Below are positions 9,485 to 19,275 of a DNA stretch of 64,000 nucleotides, piece after piece (position 1 is the first letter of the stretch; every line of letters begins with the position of its first letter). Made by a program: the position numbers and the translations under genes. This stretch comes from Cetobacterium_A somerae (GTDB lineage: Bacteria > Fusobacteriota > Fusobacteriia > Fusobacteriales > Fusobacteriaceae). The notes below the pieces were generated by a model. The model saw nothing but the letters and a program-made list of their open reading frames with translations, made no database searches and was not told the origin of the DNA. The stretch is from NCBI RefSeq assembly GCF_044784365.2, contig NZ_CP173062.2. One strand, given 5' to 3'.

Positions 9485-10456
9485 ATGGAAAAAAGATATT
9501 TTATAAATAGTATATTAGCATTTTTACTTGGTTTAGGAGTTTGGATGGTAATGGTAGTGTATTTTGATCCAGCTCAACAATTTAGAATAACTGAGTTTCC
9601 TTTTGGAGATAACAGAATTATAAATACAGGATTAGCAAAAAATGGGAATTATAATACTCTGATTTTTGGAAGTTCTACTTCACAAAATATTTTGAAAAAA
9701 GATGTGGATAATATGTTAAAAGTAAATTCTATAAATCTTTCAATACCTGGAACTACAAATTATGAACAAAGAAAATTATTAAATGTAGCTTTAACAAAAG
9801 TTAATCTTCAAAAGGTTATTTATGGACTAGATCCTTTTGTATTTAATAGAGGTTATGAAGTTTCAAGAGTACCATTGGAAAAGTTTGCATATGAGAATAG
9901 TAAGTTAGAATTATATAAATATTTTTATAATTTTACAACTTTTAAAGGAATCATAAAAGGATTATTAGGAAAAAGAAATAAAAATTGGATAGAAAATCAT
10001 GGCTATTGGGGAAATAATTTTAAATATTCAAAAGAAAATACTTTAAGTTTTGATGAGAGCACACAATGGGGAGCCCAAAATATGGGAGCTGTGCAGATAT
10101 TTAAAGATGGATATTCTTTAGAACTTATGAAGAAAAACTTTGATGCAACTTATGAGATATTTAAAAATAATACTGAAATAGAGTTTTTAATATATTATCC
10201 ACCATATGCAAATATTTGGTGGGATTATGCAGAGAGATATAATGCTAAAGATACAATTGTAGAGTTTAAAGAGTATGCAAATGAAAAATTAAAAAGTTTA
10301 AAAAACGTGAAAGTATATGACTTTCAAAATAGAAGTGATATAGTTAATAACTTAGATAATTATAAGGATATGGTTCATTATAGTCCTGAGATTAATAAAA
10401 AAATAATTAAAGATATAAAAATGGATAAAAATAGAGTGAGTAGTTACAATAGGTAG
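9485..10456 (+). CDS. SGNH-like partner of MBOAT acyltransferase (AlgJ/DltD-like)
   Basis: 323 residues with one N-terminal membrane anchor (residues 6-28, INSILAFLLGLGVWMVMVVY) and an extracytoplasmic domain. TLIFGSSTSQN (about residues 57-67) is a block I Ser motif, and KDMVHYSPE near the C-terminus has the Asp-x-x-His arrangement of SGNH acyltransferases and esterases. It lies 8 bases after the MBOAT gene, the usual pairing in which the MBOAT delivers the acyl group and this protein transfers it to the glycan. With the MBOAT gene broken it may have no acyl donor. Confidence 0.7.
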   Translation: MEKRYFINSILAFLLGLGVWMVMVVYFDPAQQFRITEFPFGDNRIINTGLAKNGNYNTLIFGSSTSQNILKKDVDNMLKVNSINLSIPGTTNYEQRKLLNVALTKVNLQKVIYGLDPFVFNRGYEVSRVPLEKFAYENSKLELYKYFYNFTTFKGIIKGLLGKRNKNWIENHGYWGNNFKYSKENTLSFDESTQWGAQNMGAVQIFKDGYSLELMKKNFDATYEIFKNNTEIEFLIYYPPYANIWWDYAERYNAKDTIVEFKEYANEKLKSLKNVKVYDFQNRSDIVNNLDNYKDMVHYSPEINKKIIKDIKMDKNRVSSYNR

Positions 10457-10472
10457 AGTATAGGAGAGTAAA

Positions 10473-11831
10473 GTGAGAAAATATTTTGGAACAGATGGAA
10501 TAAGAGGAGAAGCTAATAAGGAGTTAACTGTTGAATTAGCATTAAAATTAGGTTATGCATTAGGATATACTTTAAAAAAGGAATATCCAGATAAAAAAAG
10601 AATTAGAGTAATAATGGGATCTGATACAAGAAGGTCAGGATATATGTTAAGATCAGCATTAACAGCTGGATTAAACTCTATGGGAATAAACATAGATTTT
10701 GTGGGAGTTATTCCAACTCCAGGAGTTGCTTATTTAACAGAAAAGAGTACAGCAAAAGCTGGAATAATGATATCGGCTTCTCATAACCCAGCAAAAGATA
10801 ATGGAATAAAAATATTTTGGGAAGATGGGTATAAATTACCAGATGAAGTTGAATTAGAAATAGAAAAGCTAATGGATAATGTGGAAGAAATAACTAAAGA
10901 TCCTATTGCTGGTGATGAAGTTGGAAGATTTACTTATGTAGAAGATGAGTACTATCTTTATAGAGATCACGTTGTTTCAACAGTAAAAGGTGATTTCTCA
11001 GGTATGAAAATTATTTTAGATGCAGCTAATGGATCAGCTTATAGAGTAGCAAAAGAGGTATTTTTAGCTTTAGGAGCAGAGATAGTTATAATAAATGATG
11101 CTCCAAACGGTAAAAATATAAATGTTAGATGTGGATCAACGCATCCAGAAATATTATCTAAAGTTGTTATGGGATATGAAGCAGATCTGGGATTAGCTTA
11201 TGATGGAGATGCAGACAGATTAATTGCTGTAGATAAAAATGGGAATATAATAGATGGAGATAAGATTATTGCTGTATTAGCTTTAGGAATGAAAGATAGA
11301 GGAGAGCTAAAAAATAATCAAGTTGTAACAACTGTTATGAGTAATATGGGATTTGAAAGTTATTTATCAAATAAAGGAATTCATTTAATAAGAGCGAATG
11401 TTGGAGATAGATATGTTCTTGAAAAAATGAAAGAACTTAATGTAAACATAGGTGGAGAACAATCAGGTCATATAATACTATCAGATTTTGGAACTACAGG
11501 AGATGGAGTATTGACATCTGTTAAACTAGTAGAGGCTATAAGAGATTCAGGAAAATCACTAGATGAATTAGTAGGAGAGATAGTAGATTGGCCACAACTA
11601 TTAATAAATGTTAGAGTAGATAATAGTAAAAAGAATCTATGGAATAAAAACGAAGTAATAGTTAAATTTATAGAGGAAAAAGAGTTAGAGATGGCAGGTT
11701 TAGGAAGAGTATTAGTAAGAACATCTGGAACAGAACCAATAGTAAGAGTAATGGTTGAAGGAAAAGAGATGGCAACAGTGGACAGAGTAGCAAAAGAGAT
11801 TGCTGAAGTTGTTGAAAAAGAGTTAATTTAG
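10473..11831 (+). CDS. glmM: Phosphoglucosamine mutase
   Basis: Converts glucosamine-6-phosphate to glucosamine-1-phosphate for UDP-GlcNAc, thus peptidoglycan and LPS. 452 residues, normal family length. RKYFGTDGIRG at the start, the phosphoserine loop ISASHNPAKDNG (Ser103), the metal loop DGDADR, the GEQSGH sugar loop and RTSGTEPIVRVMVEG phosphate-binding loop are all intact. The start is GTG, preceded by TAGGAGAG. It is essential in most bacteria. It lies 16 bases after the SGNH gene, so may share its transcript. An element with a terminator follows at 11908-12080. Confidence 0.97.
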   Translation: MRKYFGTDGIRGEANKELTVELALKLGYALGYTLKKEYPDKKRIRVIMGSDTRRSGYMLRSALTAGLNSMGINIDFVGVIPTPGVAYLTEKSTAKAGIMISASHNPAKDNGIKIFWEDGYKLPDEVELEIEKLMDNVEEITKDPIAGDEVGRFTYVEDEYYLYRDHVVSTVKGDFSGMKIILDAANGSAYRVAKEVFLALGAEIVIINDAPNGKNINVRCGSTHPEILSKVVMGYEADLGLAYDGDADRLIAVDKNGNIIDGDKIIAVLALGMKDRGELKNNQVVTTVMSNMGFESYLSNKGIHLIRANVGDRYVLEKMKELNVNIGGEQSGHIILSDFGTTGDGVLTSVKLVEAIRDSGKSLDELVGEIVDWPQLLINVRVDNSKKNLWNKNEVIVKFIEEKELEMAGLGRVLVRTSGTEPIVRVMVEGKEMATVDRVAKEIAEVVEKELI

Positions 11832-11907
11832 AAGAAATAACCGTTTTGTATTTAAAATAAGTATTTCTGTAAATTAAATATCTAATTTTAAGTATTTAAA
11901 GATGTGA

Positions 11908-12080
11908 TTACTATTTTATATACAAAAGTCCATAAAAATGACTCTTTAATTTTAGATTTAAGACGTTCGTTTGAAATTGATCTAATTAGTAGTCGTATAG
12001 TTAAAAAATGATATATAAGGGTGTAAAAAGCCAATTAAGAGTATGTTTGTGAAATGTATTACAAATATGCTCTTTTTTTA
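11908..12080 (+). repeat. Intergenic repeat element, copy 2
   Basis: About 173 bp, close to copy 3 at 34094-34267. Conserved blocks include TTACTATTTTAT, ACAAAAGTCCA, GACTCTTTAAT, CGTTCGTTTGAAATTGATCT, AATTAGTAG and AAAAAATGATATATAA. It ends in a strong hairpin plus T run. It lies between glmM and the next gene and has no open frame of note. It could be a small RNA gene, a structured leader or a miniature mobile element; the sequence alone does not decide. Confidence 0.8.
12037..12078 (+). terminator. Rho-independent terminator at end of repeat copy 2
   Basis: AAGAGTATGTTTGT pairs with ACAAATATGCTCTT around the loop GAAATGTATT, with G-T wobbles, and is followed by a T run. It would end the glmM transcript or an RNA made from the repeat. 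Confidence 0.8.
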
Positions 12081-12155
12081 TTGTAAAAATTTATTTATAA
12101 AATATATTTAGCTATTTAAATATTAAATATCCATTGATTTCTTAAACTTTATAAG

Positions 12156-12175
12156 GTATATATTTGATTATATAC
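12156..12175. promoter_or_regulatory. Inverted repeat upstream of HTH gene
   Basis: GTATATA and TATATAC are separated by TTTGAT, about 40 bases before the GTG start of the HTH regulator. It could be an operator for that regulator; AT-rich background makes chance likely too. Confidence 0.3.
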
Positions 12176-12212
12176 AAACGTTTAGTTAAAAAGTTTAAAA
12201 AGAGGTGTTTAA

Positions 12213-12746
12213 GTGAATTTAGATAGTATTTATGATTTAAAAATAGAGGATATATCTTTAGGATATGTTTATAACTTAAAAAAGCAGAATTTTACTTGTA
12301 TCTTTTGTGGTGAAACCTTTGATGAAGGGATAGTTTATGAGGATAATCATAATTTTATAACAGCAAAAAGGGCAATAGAACAGCATATAGAAAGAGAGCA
12401 CAATGGAGTGCTAAAAACTTTGCTATCTTTAGAAAAAGATATAACTGGTTTAACAGAGATTCAAAGTAAAGTGATAACAGGACTTATGGAAAAAAAAGAG
12501 AGTAAAAAGTTGGCTGAAGAGATGGGAATATCTCCATCTACAGTGAGAACACATAAGTTTTATTTACAAAAGTTAAAAAGACAATCAAAAATATTTTTAA
12601 CAATAATGAATTTATTAGAGCTTCAAGAGGAGGAAGTTGAATCTAAAGAGTTATTAAAAAATGAAAAACTAAATGAGGAGCTTTTAAAAAGTAGTTGTGA
12701 AACTAACTCTTTACATCCATTTTTTACACAATATAATTTGAAGTAA
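12213..12746 (+). CDS. HTH transcriptional regulator with Cys2-His2-like N-terminal motif
   Basis: 177 residues. The N-terminus has CIFCGETF and QHIEREHNG, a Cys-x2-Cys and His-x4-His spacing that could bind zinc. The middle, LTEIQSKVITGLMEKKESKKLAEEMGISPSTVRTHKFYLQKLKR, is a LuxR/sigma-4-type helix-turn-helix. The start is GTG with RBS AAGAGGTG. It is 13 bases before the M32 gene, so probably controls or belongs to the peptide-use operon. No precise family name is offered. Confidence 0.7.
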   Translation: MNLDSIYDLKIEDISLGYVYNLKKQNFTCIFCGETFDEGIVYEDNHNFITAKRAIEQHIEREHNGVLKTLLSLEKDITGLTEIQSKVITGLMEKKESKKLAEEMGISPSTVRTHKFYLQKLKRQSKIFLTIMNLLELQEEEVESKELLKNEKLNEELLKSSCETNSLHPFFTQYNLK

Positions 12747-12759
12747 CTGAGGAGGATCA

Positions 12760-14271
12760 ATGGATTTGTTTTATGAGAAAAAGCAAGAGGCACTAAAAAT
12801 AGAGTTAAAAGAGATAGAGTATTTGAAATATACATTAAATACACTTCTTTATTGGGATAAACTTATATATATGCCAAAAGGAGCTATTGGTTATAGATCT
12901 GAAATTATTCAATTTTTAAGTAAGGATATATATAATAGGTTTTCATCACCAAAATTTTTAAAACTTCAAGAGTATTTTGAAAAATCACCTAAGAAAAATG
13001 AAGTAATAGAAGCTACTTTAAAGAAAATAAAGAACAACTCTAACTTTGTTCAAAAAATACCTTTAAAAGAGTATGAAGATTATATGAACCTTATAACTCT
13101 ATCTGAAGATATTTGGAAAAAAGCAAAAGTTGAAAATAGTTTTGATGAGTTTTCTCTATGTTTAGAAAAGATTGTAGCACATTTTAAAAATTTTACTAAG
13201 TATTGGGGATATAAAAAAACACCATACGATGCACTTCTTAGATACTATGATATTGATATAAACTGCGATGAGTTAGATATATTAATAGAAGATTTGAAAA
13301 AATTTATAATTCCATTGGTAAAAGAGATAGAAAAAAATAGCAGAGATAGTATAGCTAAAGATTTTAGTGGAGAGTATGATTTTAATAAACAGATGGAGCT
13401 TTCAAAATATATTTTAAGTATTACAGGTTTTGATTTTACTTATGGAAGGGTAGATTTAGGAGAGCACCCAACAACTTTAGCAGCTTCTCCAAAGGATGTA
13501 AGAGTGGTAACATCTTTTGATAAAAATGATTTGAAAGTTGGAATATATAACACCTTTCATGAAGCTGGAAAAGGGCTTTATGAGCAAGGTATAAGTGAGA
13601 ATCTTTTGGGGACTCTTTTAGCAGAGGTAAGTTCTCAAGTTTTAGAGGAATCTCAAGCTAGATTTTATGAGAATATAGTTGGAAGAGATAAAAATATATC
13701 ATCACTTATTTTAAAAAAAATAAAAGAACTATTTCCACAGTTAAAGGATAAAGAGGATATAGATTTTTATAGATTAGTTAATGAGGTTAAACCATCTCCA
13801 ATTAGAATAGAAGCAGATGAGCTAACATATATTTTACATATAATTATAAGGTATGAGATAGAAAAAGATTTGTTAGAAGGAAGATTGGATGTAAAAGATT
13901 TACCAGAGCTTTGGAATAAAAAATATAAAGAGTATTTAGGAGTTGTACCAAAATCTTTTTCAGAAGGGGTGCTTCAAGACATACATTGGGCGAGTGGATA
14001 TTTTGGATTTTTTCCAGTATATCTAATAGCTGAACTATACTCACATCAATTGAAAAAAACTTTAGAGAAAGAGTGTAATATTTCAAGTGAAAATATAGAT
14101 GTAGAGAACTTAAAAAAAATAAATATCTGGTTACGAGACAATATATATTGTCATGGTGCTCTTTATAGTTCAAAGGAGATATTAAAGAGATTAACTGGAG
14201 AAAATCTAAGTTCAAAGTATTACATTGAGTATTTAAAAAGTAAGTATTATAAACTATACAATATAAAATAA
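12760..14271 (+). CDS. Carboxypeptidase Taq (M32) family protein with altered HExxH motif
   Basis: 503 residues, the usual M32 length. Family blocks are clear: DVRVVTSF, LEESQARFYENIVGR, RIEADELTYILHIIIRYEIE, KYKEYLGVVPKSFSEGVLQDIHW and GYFGFFPVYLIAELY. M32 enzymes are cytoplasmic zinc carboxypeptidases with HExxH. Here the motif reads HEAGK (residues 267-271), so the first His and the catalytic Glu remain but the second zinc ligand is Lys. It is either a mutated enzyme or a pseudo-enzyme. RBS GAGGA; it is followed by an MFS carrier and PepX in the same direction, suggesting peptide uptake and breakdown. Confidence 0.85.
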   Translation: MDLFYEKKQEALKIELKEIEYLKYTLNTLLYWDKLIYMPKGAIGYRSEIIQFLSKDIYNRFSSPKFLKLQEYFEKSPKKNEVIEATLKKIKNNSNFVQKIPLKEYEDYMNLITLSEDIWKKAKVENSFDEFSLCLEKIVAHFKNFTKYWGYKKTPYDALLRYYDIDINCDELDILIEDLKKFIIPLVKEIEKNSRDSIAKDFSGEYDFNKQMELSKYILSITGFDFTYGRVDLGEHPTTLAASPKDVRVVTSFDKNDLKVGIYNTFHEAGKGLYEQGISENLLGTLLAEVSSQVLEESQARFYENIVGRDKNISSLILKKIKELFPQLKDKEDIDFYRLVNEVKPSPIRIEADELTYILHIIIRYEIEKDLLEGRLDVKDLPELWNKKYKEYLGVVPKSFSEGVLQDIHWASGYFGFFPVYLIAELYSHQLKKTLEKECNISSENIDVENLKKINIWLRDNIYCHGALYSSKEILKRLTGENLSSKYYIEYLKSKYYKLYNIK

Positions 14272-14286
14272 ATCAAGGGGGAGTGT

Positions 14287-15588
14287 ATGTTAAACAAGTT
14301 GTTTTTAAAATTGAATTTTGGAGAAAAATTAAGAAAAAATCTATTTGTAATTTTACTAGTATCTTTTGGTGGTGCAATAATCTATGGTCTTCCATATTTT
14401 AGATATGACTACTATGATGCATATTTAGAAGCATACAATTTGAATAATACACAGATGGGAGTTTTTGGAAGTATATTCGGAATTTTTGGAATGGTTTCAT
14501 ATCTTTTTGGTGGTTATGTTGCAGATAGAATCTCAGTTAGAAAACTTCTTGTTTACTCACTTTTAGGAACTGGACTTGGGGGATTTGTACATCTATTACC
14601 ACTATCATTTTATTCTTTAGTTGCTCTTTACGCATTTTGGGGATTCTCATCACTATTTGCATTTTGGCCAGCTTGTGTAAAGGCAGTGAGAATGCTTTCA
14701 GATTCTGATGGTCAGGGAAAAGCTTTTGGAATTTTTGAAGGGGGAAGAGGAGTTGCAGCAGCACTGGCTGCATCAGTGGCAGTTATACTTTTTAAGGTTG
14801 GAGTAAAAACTTTAGGAGTATATGTTGGTATGAGATATATAATAGTTTTTTATTCAGTTTTAACAATAGCATCAGGGGTTCTTGTTCACTTTAATATGAA
14901 GGATGAAATAATTAATAGTGGAGAAAAAATATCAATAGCAGATATAAAAAATGTTATTAAACTACCGGCAGTTTGGATTATAGCTATTGTAACATTTTGT
15001 AACTATGTATTTACATTATCACTTTATTATTTTGTTCCATATGCTACATCACTTCTTGGTATGACAGTTACTTCAGCAGCAATTTTAGCAGCAGTAAAAA
15101 GATATATCTCACCTGTTTCTAATGTTGGAGGGGGAGTTTTAGGAGATAAGATGGGAACAAGTAATTTACTATTCTTCTCTTTTATAGCAATGGCAGTAGG
15201 AGTTGCAGGAATTATGTTTTTACCACTAAATGGATCAATGCTTGTGATTGGAGCATTTGTGTTTCTATATATTTTAAACTATCTATTTTATCAAGTAAAC
15301 TTTAGTTTATCTTGGGCTATGATGGAGGAGGGAGCAATACCTGATAAATACTCTGGAACAGCAGTTGGACTTATATCAACAATTGGGTACCTACCAGATA
15401 TTTTTATATCATTAATGGCTGGAAAAATTTTAGATAGTTATCCAGGAGTTAATGGATATAGATATTTCTTTATGATTTTAATTGGAGTACTTTTAGTAGG
15501 AGCAGTTTTTGTAAAGGTTTGGAAAGCTCATTTAAATAAAAATAAAATTGAAGAACCTCAATTTGCAAAGGTGAACTCTTATGAATAG
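14287..15588 (+). CDS. Major facilitator superfamily transporter
   Basis: 433 residues with about 12 membrane helices. After a short cytoplasmic start, GGAIIYGLPYFRYDYYDAY begins helix 1, and GYVADRISVRKLL between helices 2 and 3 matches the MFS GxxxDRxGRR motif. FEGGRGVAAALAASVAVILF is the helix 5 region and GGGVLGDKMGT the second-half counterpart. The 8-base overlap with pepX and closeness to an M32 peptidase suggest an organic solute such as a peptide; substrate not shown by sequence. Confidence 0.85.
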   Translation: MLNKLFLKLNFGEKLRKNLFVILLVSFGGAIIYGLPYFRYDYYDAYLEAYNLNNTQMGVFGSIFGIFGMVSYLFGGYVADRISVRKLLVYSLLGTGLGGFVHLLPLSFYSLVALYAFWGFSSLFAFWPACVKAVRMLSDSDGQGKAFGIFEGGRGVAAALAASVAVILFKVGVKTLGVYVGMRYIIVFYSVLTIASGVLVHFNMKDEIINSGEKISIADIKNVIKLPAVWIIAIVTFCNYVFTLSLYYFVPYATSLLGMTVTSAAILAAVKRYISPVSNVGGGVLGDKMGTSNLLFFSFIAMAVGVAGIMFLPLNGSMLVIGAFVFLYILNYLFYQVNFSLSWAMMEEGAIPDKYSGTAVGLISTIGYLPDIFISLMAGKILDSYPGVNGYRYFFMILIGVLLVGAVFVKVWKAHLNKNKIEEPQFAKVNSYE

Positions 15589-17773
15589 TGAAATTTTTAA
15601 ATGTTTAGATGAAAATAGATTAAAAACACTTGAGGATAAAAAGAAGTATATATTAGAACTTTTAGAGTATGAGGATGAAGCTATTTTAAAAGCTAAAGGG
15701 ATTAATCTGAATGAAACATCGAATGAGATTCTTTTTACAACTGTATTTAAAAGTATAGGAAAAAATGGAAGAGTTGTATTTGAAACTTTATGTGAAAATG
15801 GGTTCTTTGATAAAATTAATGAAAGTAAGAAGATACCAGAGATTTTAGTATTTGATGGAAAACTACAACCTATTTTTAGTTATAGTGAGTTTTTATTAGA
15901 AAAAATTTATGTGGAAACATCTTTAGATACAGATGGAGATGGAAAAAGAGATCTAATTGAAGTTTTTATAAGAAGACCTAAAGAGACTTTAAAAGGAATG
16001 AAAGTTCCAGCAATATACGTAGCAAATCCATATATGATGAGTTGTAACGAAGAGGTTTATAATAATATGCACAGTGTGGATAAAAATTTAAAAAAGTTTT
16101 GTGAAAAGAAAATACGGTATGAAGATATAAAAGTTAAAGAGTGTAAAAGTAAGTACTATTGTGAAAGTGAAAGAGTTAGTAAGGGAGAGGCAAAAACTTC
16201 ATTGGCTCAAGATGAAAATTTAGATTGTATAACTGAGTGGTATAAGTATTTTAATAGTCGTGGAATAGCAAGTGTTTTCTCAGCTGGCCTTGGAACAAAG
16301 GGATCAGAGGGAATAAATTGTACAGGTTCAAAAGAGGAGAAGGAGTGGACTATTGCAGTTATAGAGTGGTTAAATGGTAAAAGAAAGGCTTATACTAATT
16401 TAATAGATAATATTGAGGTAAAGGCTGAGTGGTGTTCTGGGAAAGTAGCTATGTGTGGTAAATCATATTTAGGAACTTTAAGTATAGCAGCAGCTACAAC
16501 AGGAGTTGAAGGATTAAAAACAATTATACCAGAAGCAGCTATATCTAATTGGTATAACTATTATAGAGTTAATGGAGTTATTGGAGCTCCACTGGAGTGG
16601 CAAGGGGACGATGCTGATCTTTTAACAAATTATTGTAGAAGTAGAGAATATAGTGATGATAATATTGAGTTGAAAAAAAGATATAAGAAGTCGATCTCTC
16701 AAATGATAGAGGGTGAGGCTAGAGAAAATGGAAATTACAATAGTTTTTGGGATGAAAGAAACTATTTGAAGGATATCAAAAATATAAAAGCATCGGTTTT
16801 TATAGTTCATGGGTTAAATGATTGGAATGTAAAAACTACTCACTGTAAACTATTGTGGGATAAACTAAAAAAATACAATATTCCATCTAAAATTATTTTA
16901 CATCAAGGAGATCATATCTATATACAGAATTTAAAAGGTTTTGATTTTAATGATATTATGAATAGATGGTTAAGTTATTGGTTATATGATATACAAAATG
17001 ATGTTATGAAAACAGTTCCAGATGTGATGGTTCAAAGTAATTTAGATAGTTTAGTATGGGAAAAATCACAAAATTGGCCATCAAAAGAGTATAAAGATAA
17101 AGTGTTTGCTGTAGATGGAGAAAGATTAGTAGATAACTTAAAGATAAAGAGTTTAGAGAAAAATGATAAAAGGATAGGGAAGTTTACAGATGATATAGAT
17201 ACTAGTGGGTTTATTAGGGAAATAAAGAATTATGGAGAGTGGAGAGATAGATTAGTTTTAGGAGAGAGAGAAAAGCATAGAGTTATTTATAAAAGTGAGG
17301 TTTTAGAAGAGGATAGAACGATTTCTGGGTGTGTGAAGATAGAGTTTAGTGCTAGTTCTAATAAAGATAGAGGGATATTGAGTGCTATGTTAGTGGAGAT
17401 AGGAGAGAGAAGGCGACTTAGCGTGAAGCAAGTTATTACTGGAGAGGGAAAGATTAGTTTAGGGAGAAACGCAGGGACTATGGATGAGGTAGACTTTGTG
17501 CTTGAAGAGAGTCCATCTAAGTATAGAGTGATTACAAGGGGGCATATAAATATACAGAATAGGAAAAGTAGTTACTATAAAAGTAGAGTTGTTCCTAAGA
17601 GTTTTCATAGATATAGTTTTGAGATGGTGCCCACTCAATATACGTTAAAGAAAGGGAGTAGGTTAGGTCTTGTAATTTATGGAAGCGATGTGGAGATTAC
17701 ACAAAGACCATTTCATAAGACAGTTTACTTTTTGGATGAGGGTAGTGTGAAGTTACATTTGAAGATAAAGTAG
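15581..17773 (+). CDS. pepX: Xaa-Pro dipeptidyl-peptidase (S15)
   Basis: Releases N-terminal X-Pro dipeptides from peptides in the cytoplasm. 730 residues: an N-terminal helical domain, an alpha/beta-hydrolase core starting around VETSLDTDGDGKRDLIEVFIRRP, and a C-terminal jelly-roll domain. The nucleophile elbow is GKSYLG with Ser295. HGLNDWNV supplies the acid and HQGDHI the catalytic His. It is slightly shorter than the lactococcal enzyme (763). The start overlaps the MFS stop, so coupling is likely, and a terminator follows directly. Confidence 0.88.
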   Translation: MNSEIFKCLDENRLKTLEDKKKYILELLEYEDEAILKAKGINLNETSNEILFTTVFKSIGKNGRVVFETLCENGFFDKINESKKIPEILVFDGKLQPIFSYSEFLLEKIYVETSLDTDGDGKRDLIEVFIRRPKETLKGMKVPAIYVANPYMMSCNEEVYNNMHSVDKNLKKFCEKKIRYEDIKVKECKSKYYCESERVSKGEAKTSLAQDENLDCITEWYKYFNSRGIASVFSAGLGTKGSEGINCTGSKEEKEWTIAVIEWLNGKRKAYTNLIDNIEVKAEWCSGKVAMCGKSYLGTLSIAAATTGVEGLKTIIPEAAISNWYNYYRVNGVIGAPLEWQGDDADLLTNYCRSREYSDDNIELKKRYKKSISQMIEGEARENGNYNSFWDERNYLKDIKNIKASVFIVHGLNDWNVKTTHCKLLWDKLKKYNIPSKIILHQGDHIYIQNLKGFDFNDIMNRWLSYWLYDIQNDVMKTVPDVMVQSNLDSLVWEKSQNWPSKEYKDKVFAVDGERLVDNLKIKSLEKNDKRIGKFTDDIDTSGFIREIKNYGEWRDRLVLGEREKHRVIYKSEVLEEDRTISGCVKIEFSASSNKDRGILSAMLVEIGERRRLSVKQVITGEGKISLGRNAGTMDEVDFVLEESPSKYRVITRGHINIQNRKSSYYKSRVVPKSFHRYSFEMVPTQYTLKKGSRLGLVIYGSDVEITQRPFHKTVYFLDEGSVKLHLKIK

Positions 17774-17777
17774 TTAA

Positions 17778-17806
17778 AAGTTGTAGAGAGATCTACAACT
17801 TTTTTT
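17778..17806 (+). terminator. Terminator after pepX
   Basis: AAGTTGTAGA and TCTACAACTT form a stem around GAGA and are followed by a T run, 5 bases after the pepX stop. The A run on the other side lets it serve the minus-strand gene ending at 17829 as well. Confidence 0.85.
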
Positions 17807-17828
17807 GTGGTATTTAATAGAAATATTC

Positions 17829-19061
17829 TTACTCTTTAAAAAAAATAGATATCCAACTTTCAAAGTAATTAGCGTTAAACTCAGCTAAAATGATAATTTT
17901 ATTATCTTCATAAAAACTTGTTTTATTCTTATTAAGACTATTAATAAATTTACTATAAGGTGAGTCATCATTTGCTTTCAAATTATCAGAATTTAAAACT
18001 TTAAAAAAATTAGAAACTAAATAAGCGTGGGAAAAATTAGTATTGTCAATTTCTTTAAAAAGAGTATTTTTAAACAGATTAAAATCGCTAATTTTTATTT
18101 TTATATTACTTATAAGTTTATATTTTTTAGAATAAGTTTTAAGTTTTGTATTATATTTAGTTTGAACATAGTTGTATTTTATAGACTCTATTAAAAACTT
18201 ATCAAAATTACTGTTATTATGAATAAAAGAATAATAAATATTATTTTTTAAATATTCATAATTTTTAGATTCATAATATTTTTCAATTAATTGATTCAGA
18301 TATGTAGTATTATCAGAATAAGGTTTAATTAAATTAAAAAGAGCGCTTAAGTTTTTTTCTTTGATAGTTTCAGGAGTATTAATAATTATAAATTTTATTC
18401 CGATTACTTTACTATTATTACATAAATTTTTCTTAAGTTTTTTATATTCAATTTTATAACCAGTAAATGTTTCAATCTCTTTTAAAGCTGGAATTAATAT
18501 ACTATTTTCGAGATCGTAAAATCGAGAATACTTATTTTCAAAATCAATTATATTTTTAAGATTTTCTAGAGAAATATCTATAGTAGAATTATTATACATA
18601 GTTTTAATAAAAAGAAATAGATTTCTTGAATAAGATGAATTAAAACTTAAAAGTATATTTAATTGAAAAAGTTTAAAATCATTTTTTTCAGTATTAAAAA
18701 TTTTATAAAAATCATTATTAATATTTAATTCATAGGTATCATTATTTTTTAAGTATGAAGATATGATGCATAAAGATAGTTCAAAAGAGTTAAGTTCAGA
18801 TTTTTCATAAGTTATGTTAATTCGTTTAGAGGTAAATTTAGTTAAAAAAGAATCGATAGTATCAAATTGACTTAAAATCAAAATTTTTAAAAATTTTGAT
18901 TTTGTTAAAGTTATTTTTTTTAAATCCTTTTCAATTATCTCTTTTATTATATACTCTTTGAGTAATATATCATTTTTAGAAAATCGTTTTGAAAAAGTTA
19001 CTTTGCTATTCATAAATGAGTAATGTGTAAAATTTTTTTCAATAATTAGATTTTTTTTCAT
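17829..19061 (-). CDS. Rep_3-like plasmid replication initiator homologue
   Basis: 410 residues, extremely Lys/Asn/Ile rich. The central part, ENKYSRFYDLENSILIPALKEIETFTGYKIEYKKLK then KVIGIKFIIIN, matches the second winged-helix domain of Rep_3/RepB initiators (Y..f..fk..vL.pAl.eIn..t...ieye..k..rkv..i.F.i). The preceding FELSLCIISSYL and NINNDFYKIF regions fit the first domain. The ~200-residue C-terminal extension is not recognised. RBS AAGGAGAT. It stands alone between two + strand operons, suggesting a plasmid remnant or a domesticated initiator. Assignment is by motif pattern only. Confidence 0.5.
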   Translation of the reverse strand: MKKNLIIEKNFTHYSFMNSKVTFSKRFSKNDILLKEYIIKEIIEKDLKKITLTKSKFLKILILSQFDTIDSFLTKFTSKRINITYEKSELNSFELSLCIISSYLKNNDTYELNINNDFYKIFNTEKNDFKLFQLNILLSFNSSYSRNLFLFIKTMYNNSTIDISLENLKNIIDFENKYSRFYDLENSILIPALKEIETFTGYKIEYKKLKKNLCNNSKVIGIKFIIINTPETIKEKNLSALFNLIKPYSDNTTYLNQLIEKYYESKNYEYLKNNIYYSFIHNNSNFDKFLIESIKYNYVQTKYNTKLKTYSKKYKLISNIKIKISDFNLFKNTLFKEIDNTNFSHAYLVSNFFKVLNSDNLKANDDSPYSKFINSLNKNKTSFYEDNKIIILAEFNANYFESWISIFFKE

Positions 19062-19275
19062 TATAGTATCTCCTTTTGTTAAAAAAATAAATTAAAGCAA
19101 ACGAAAAAATTATATATAAAAAAACGTGAGTATATAAAAAAACATTGATTTTACAGTAATATAATACCTCATTAATATCAAATAATCTAGAGAAATAAAC
19201 AAAAAACATGAAAAATTTGACTAAAAAAATTAAAAAAGGTATATCAATAATAACAATAAAAAAAGGAGGGATAAA

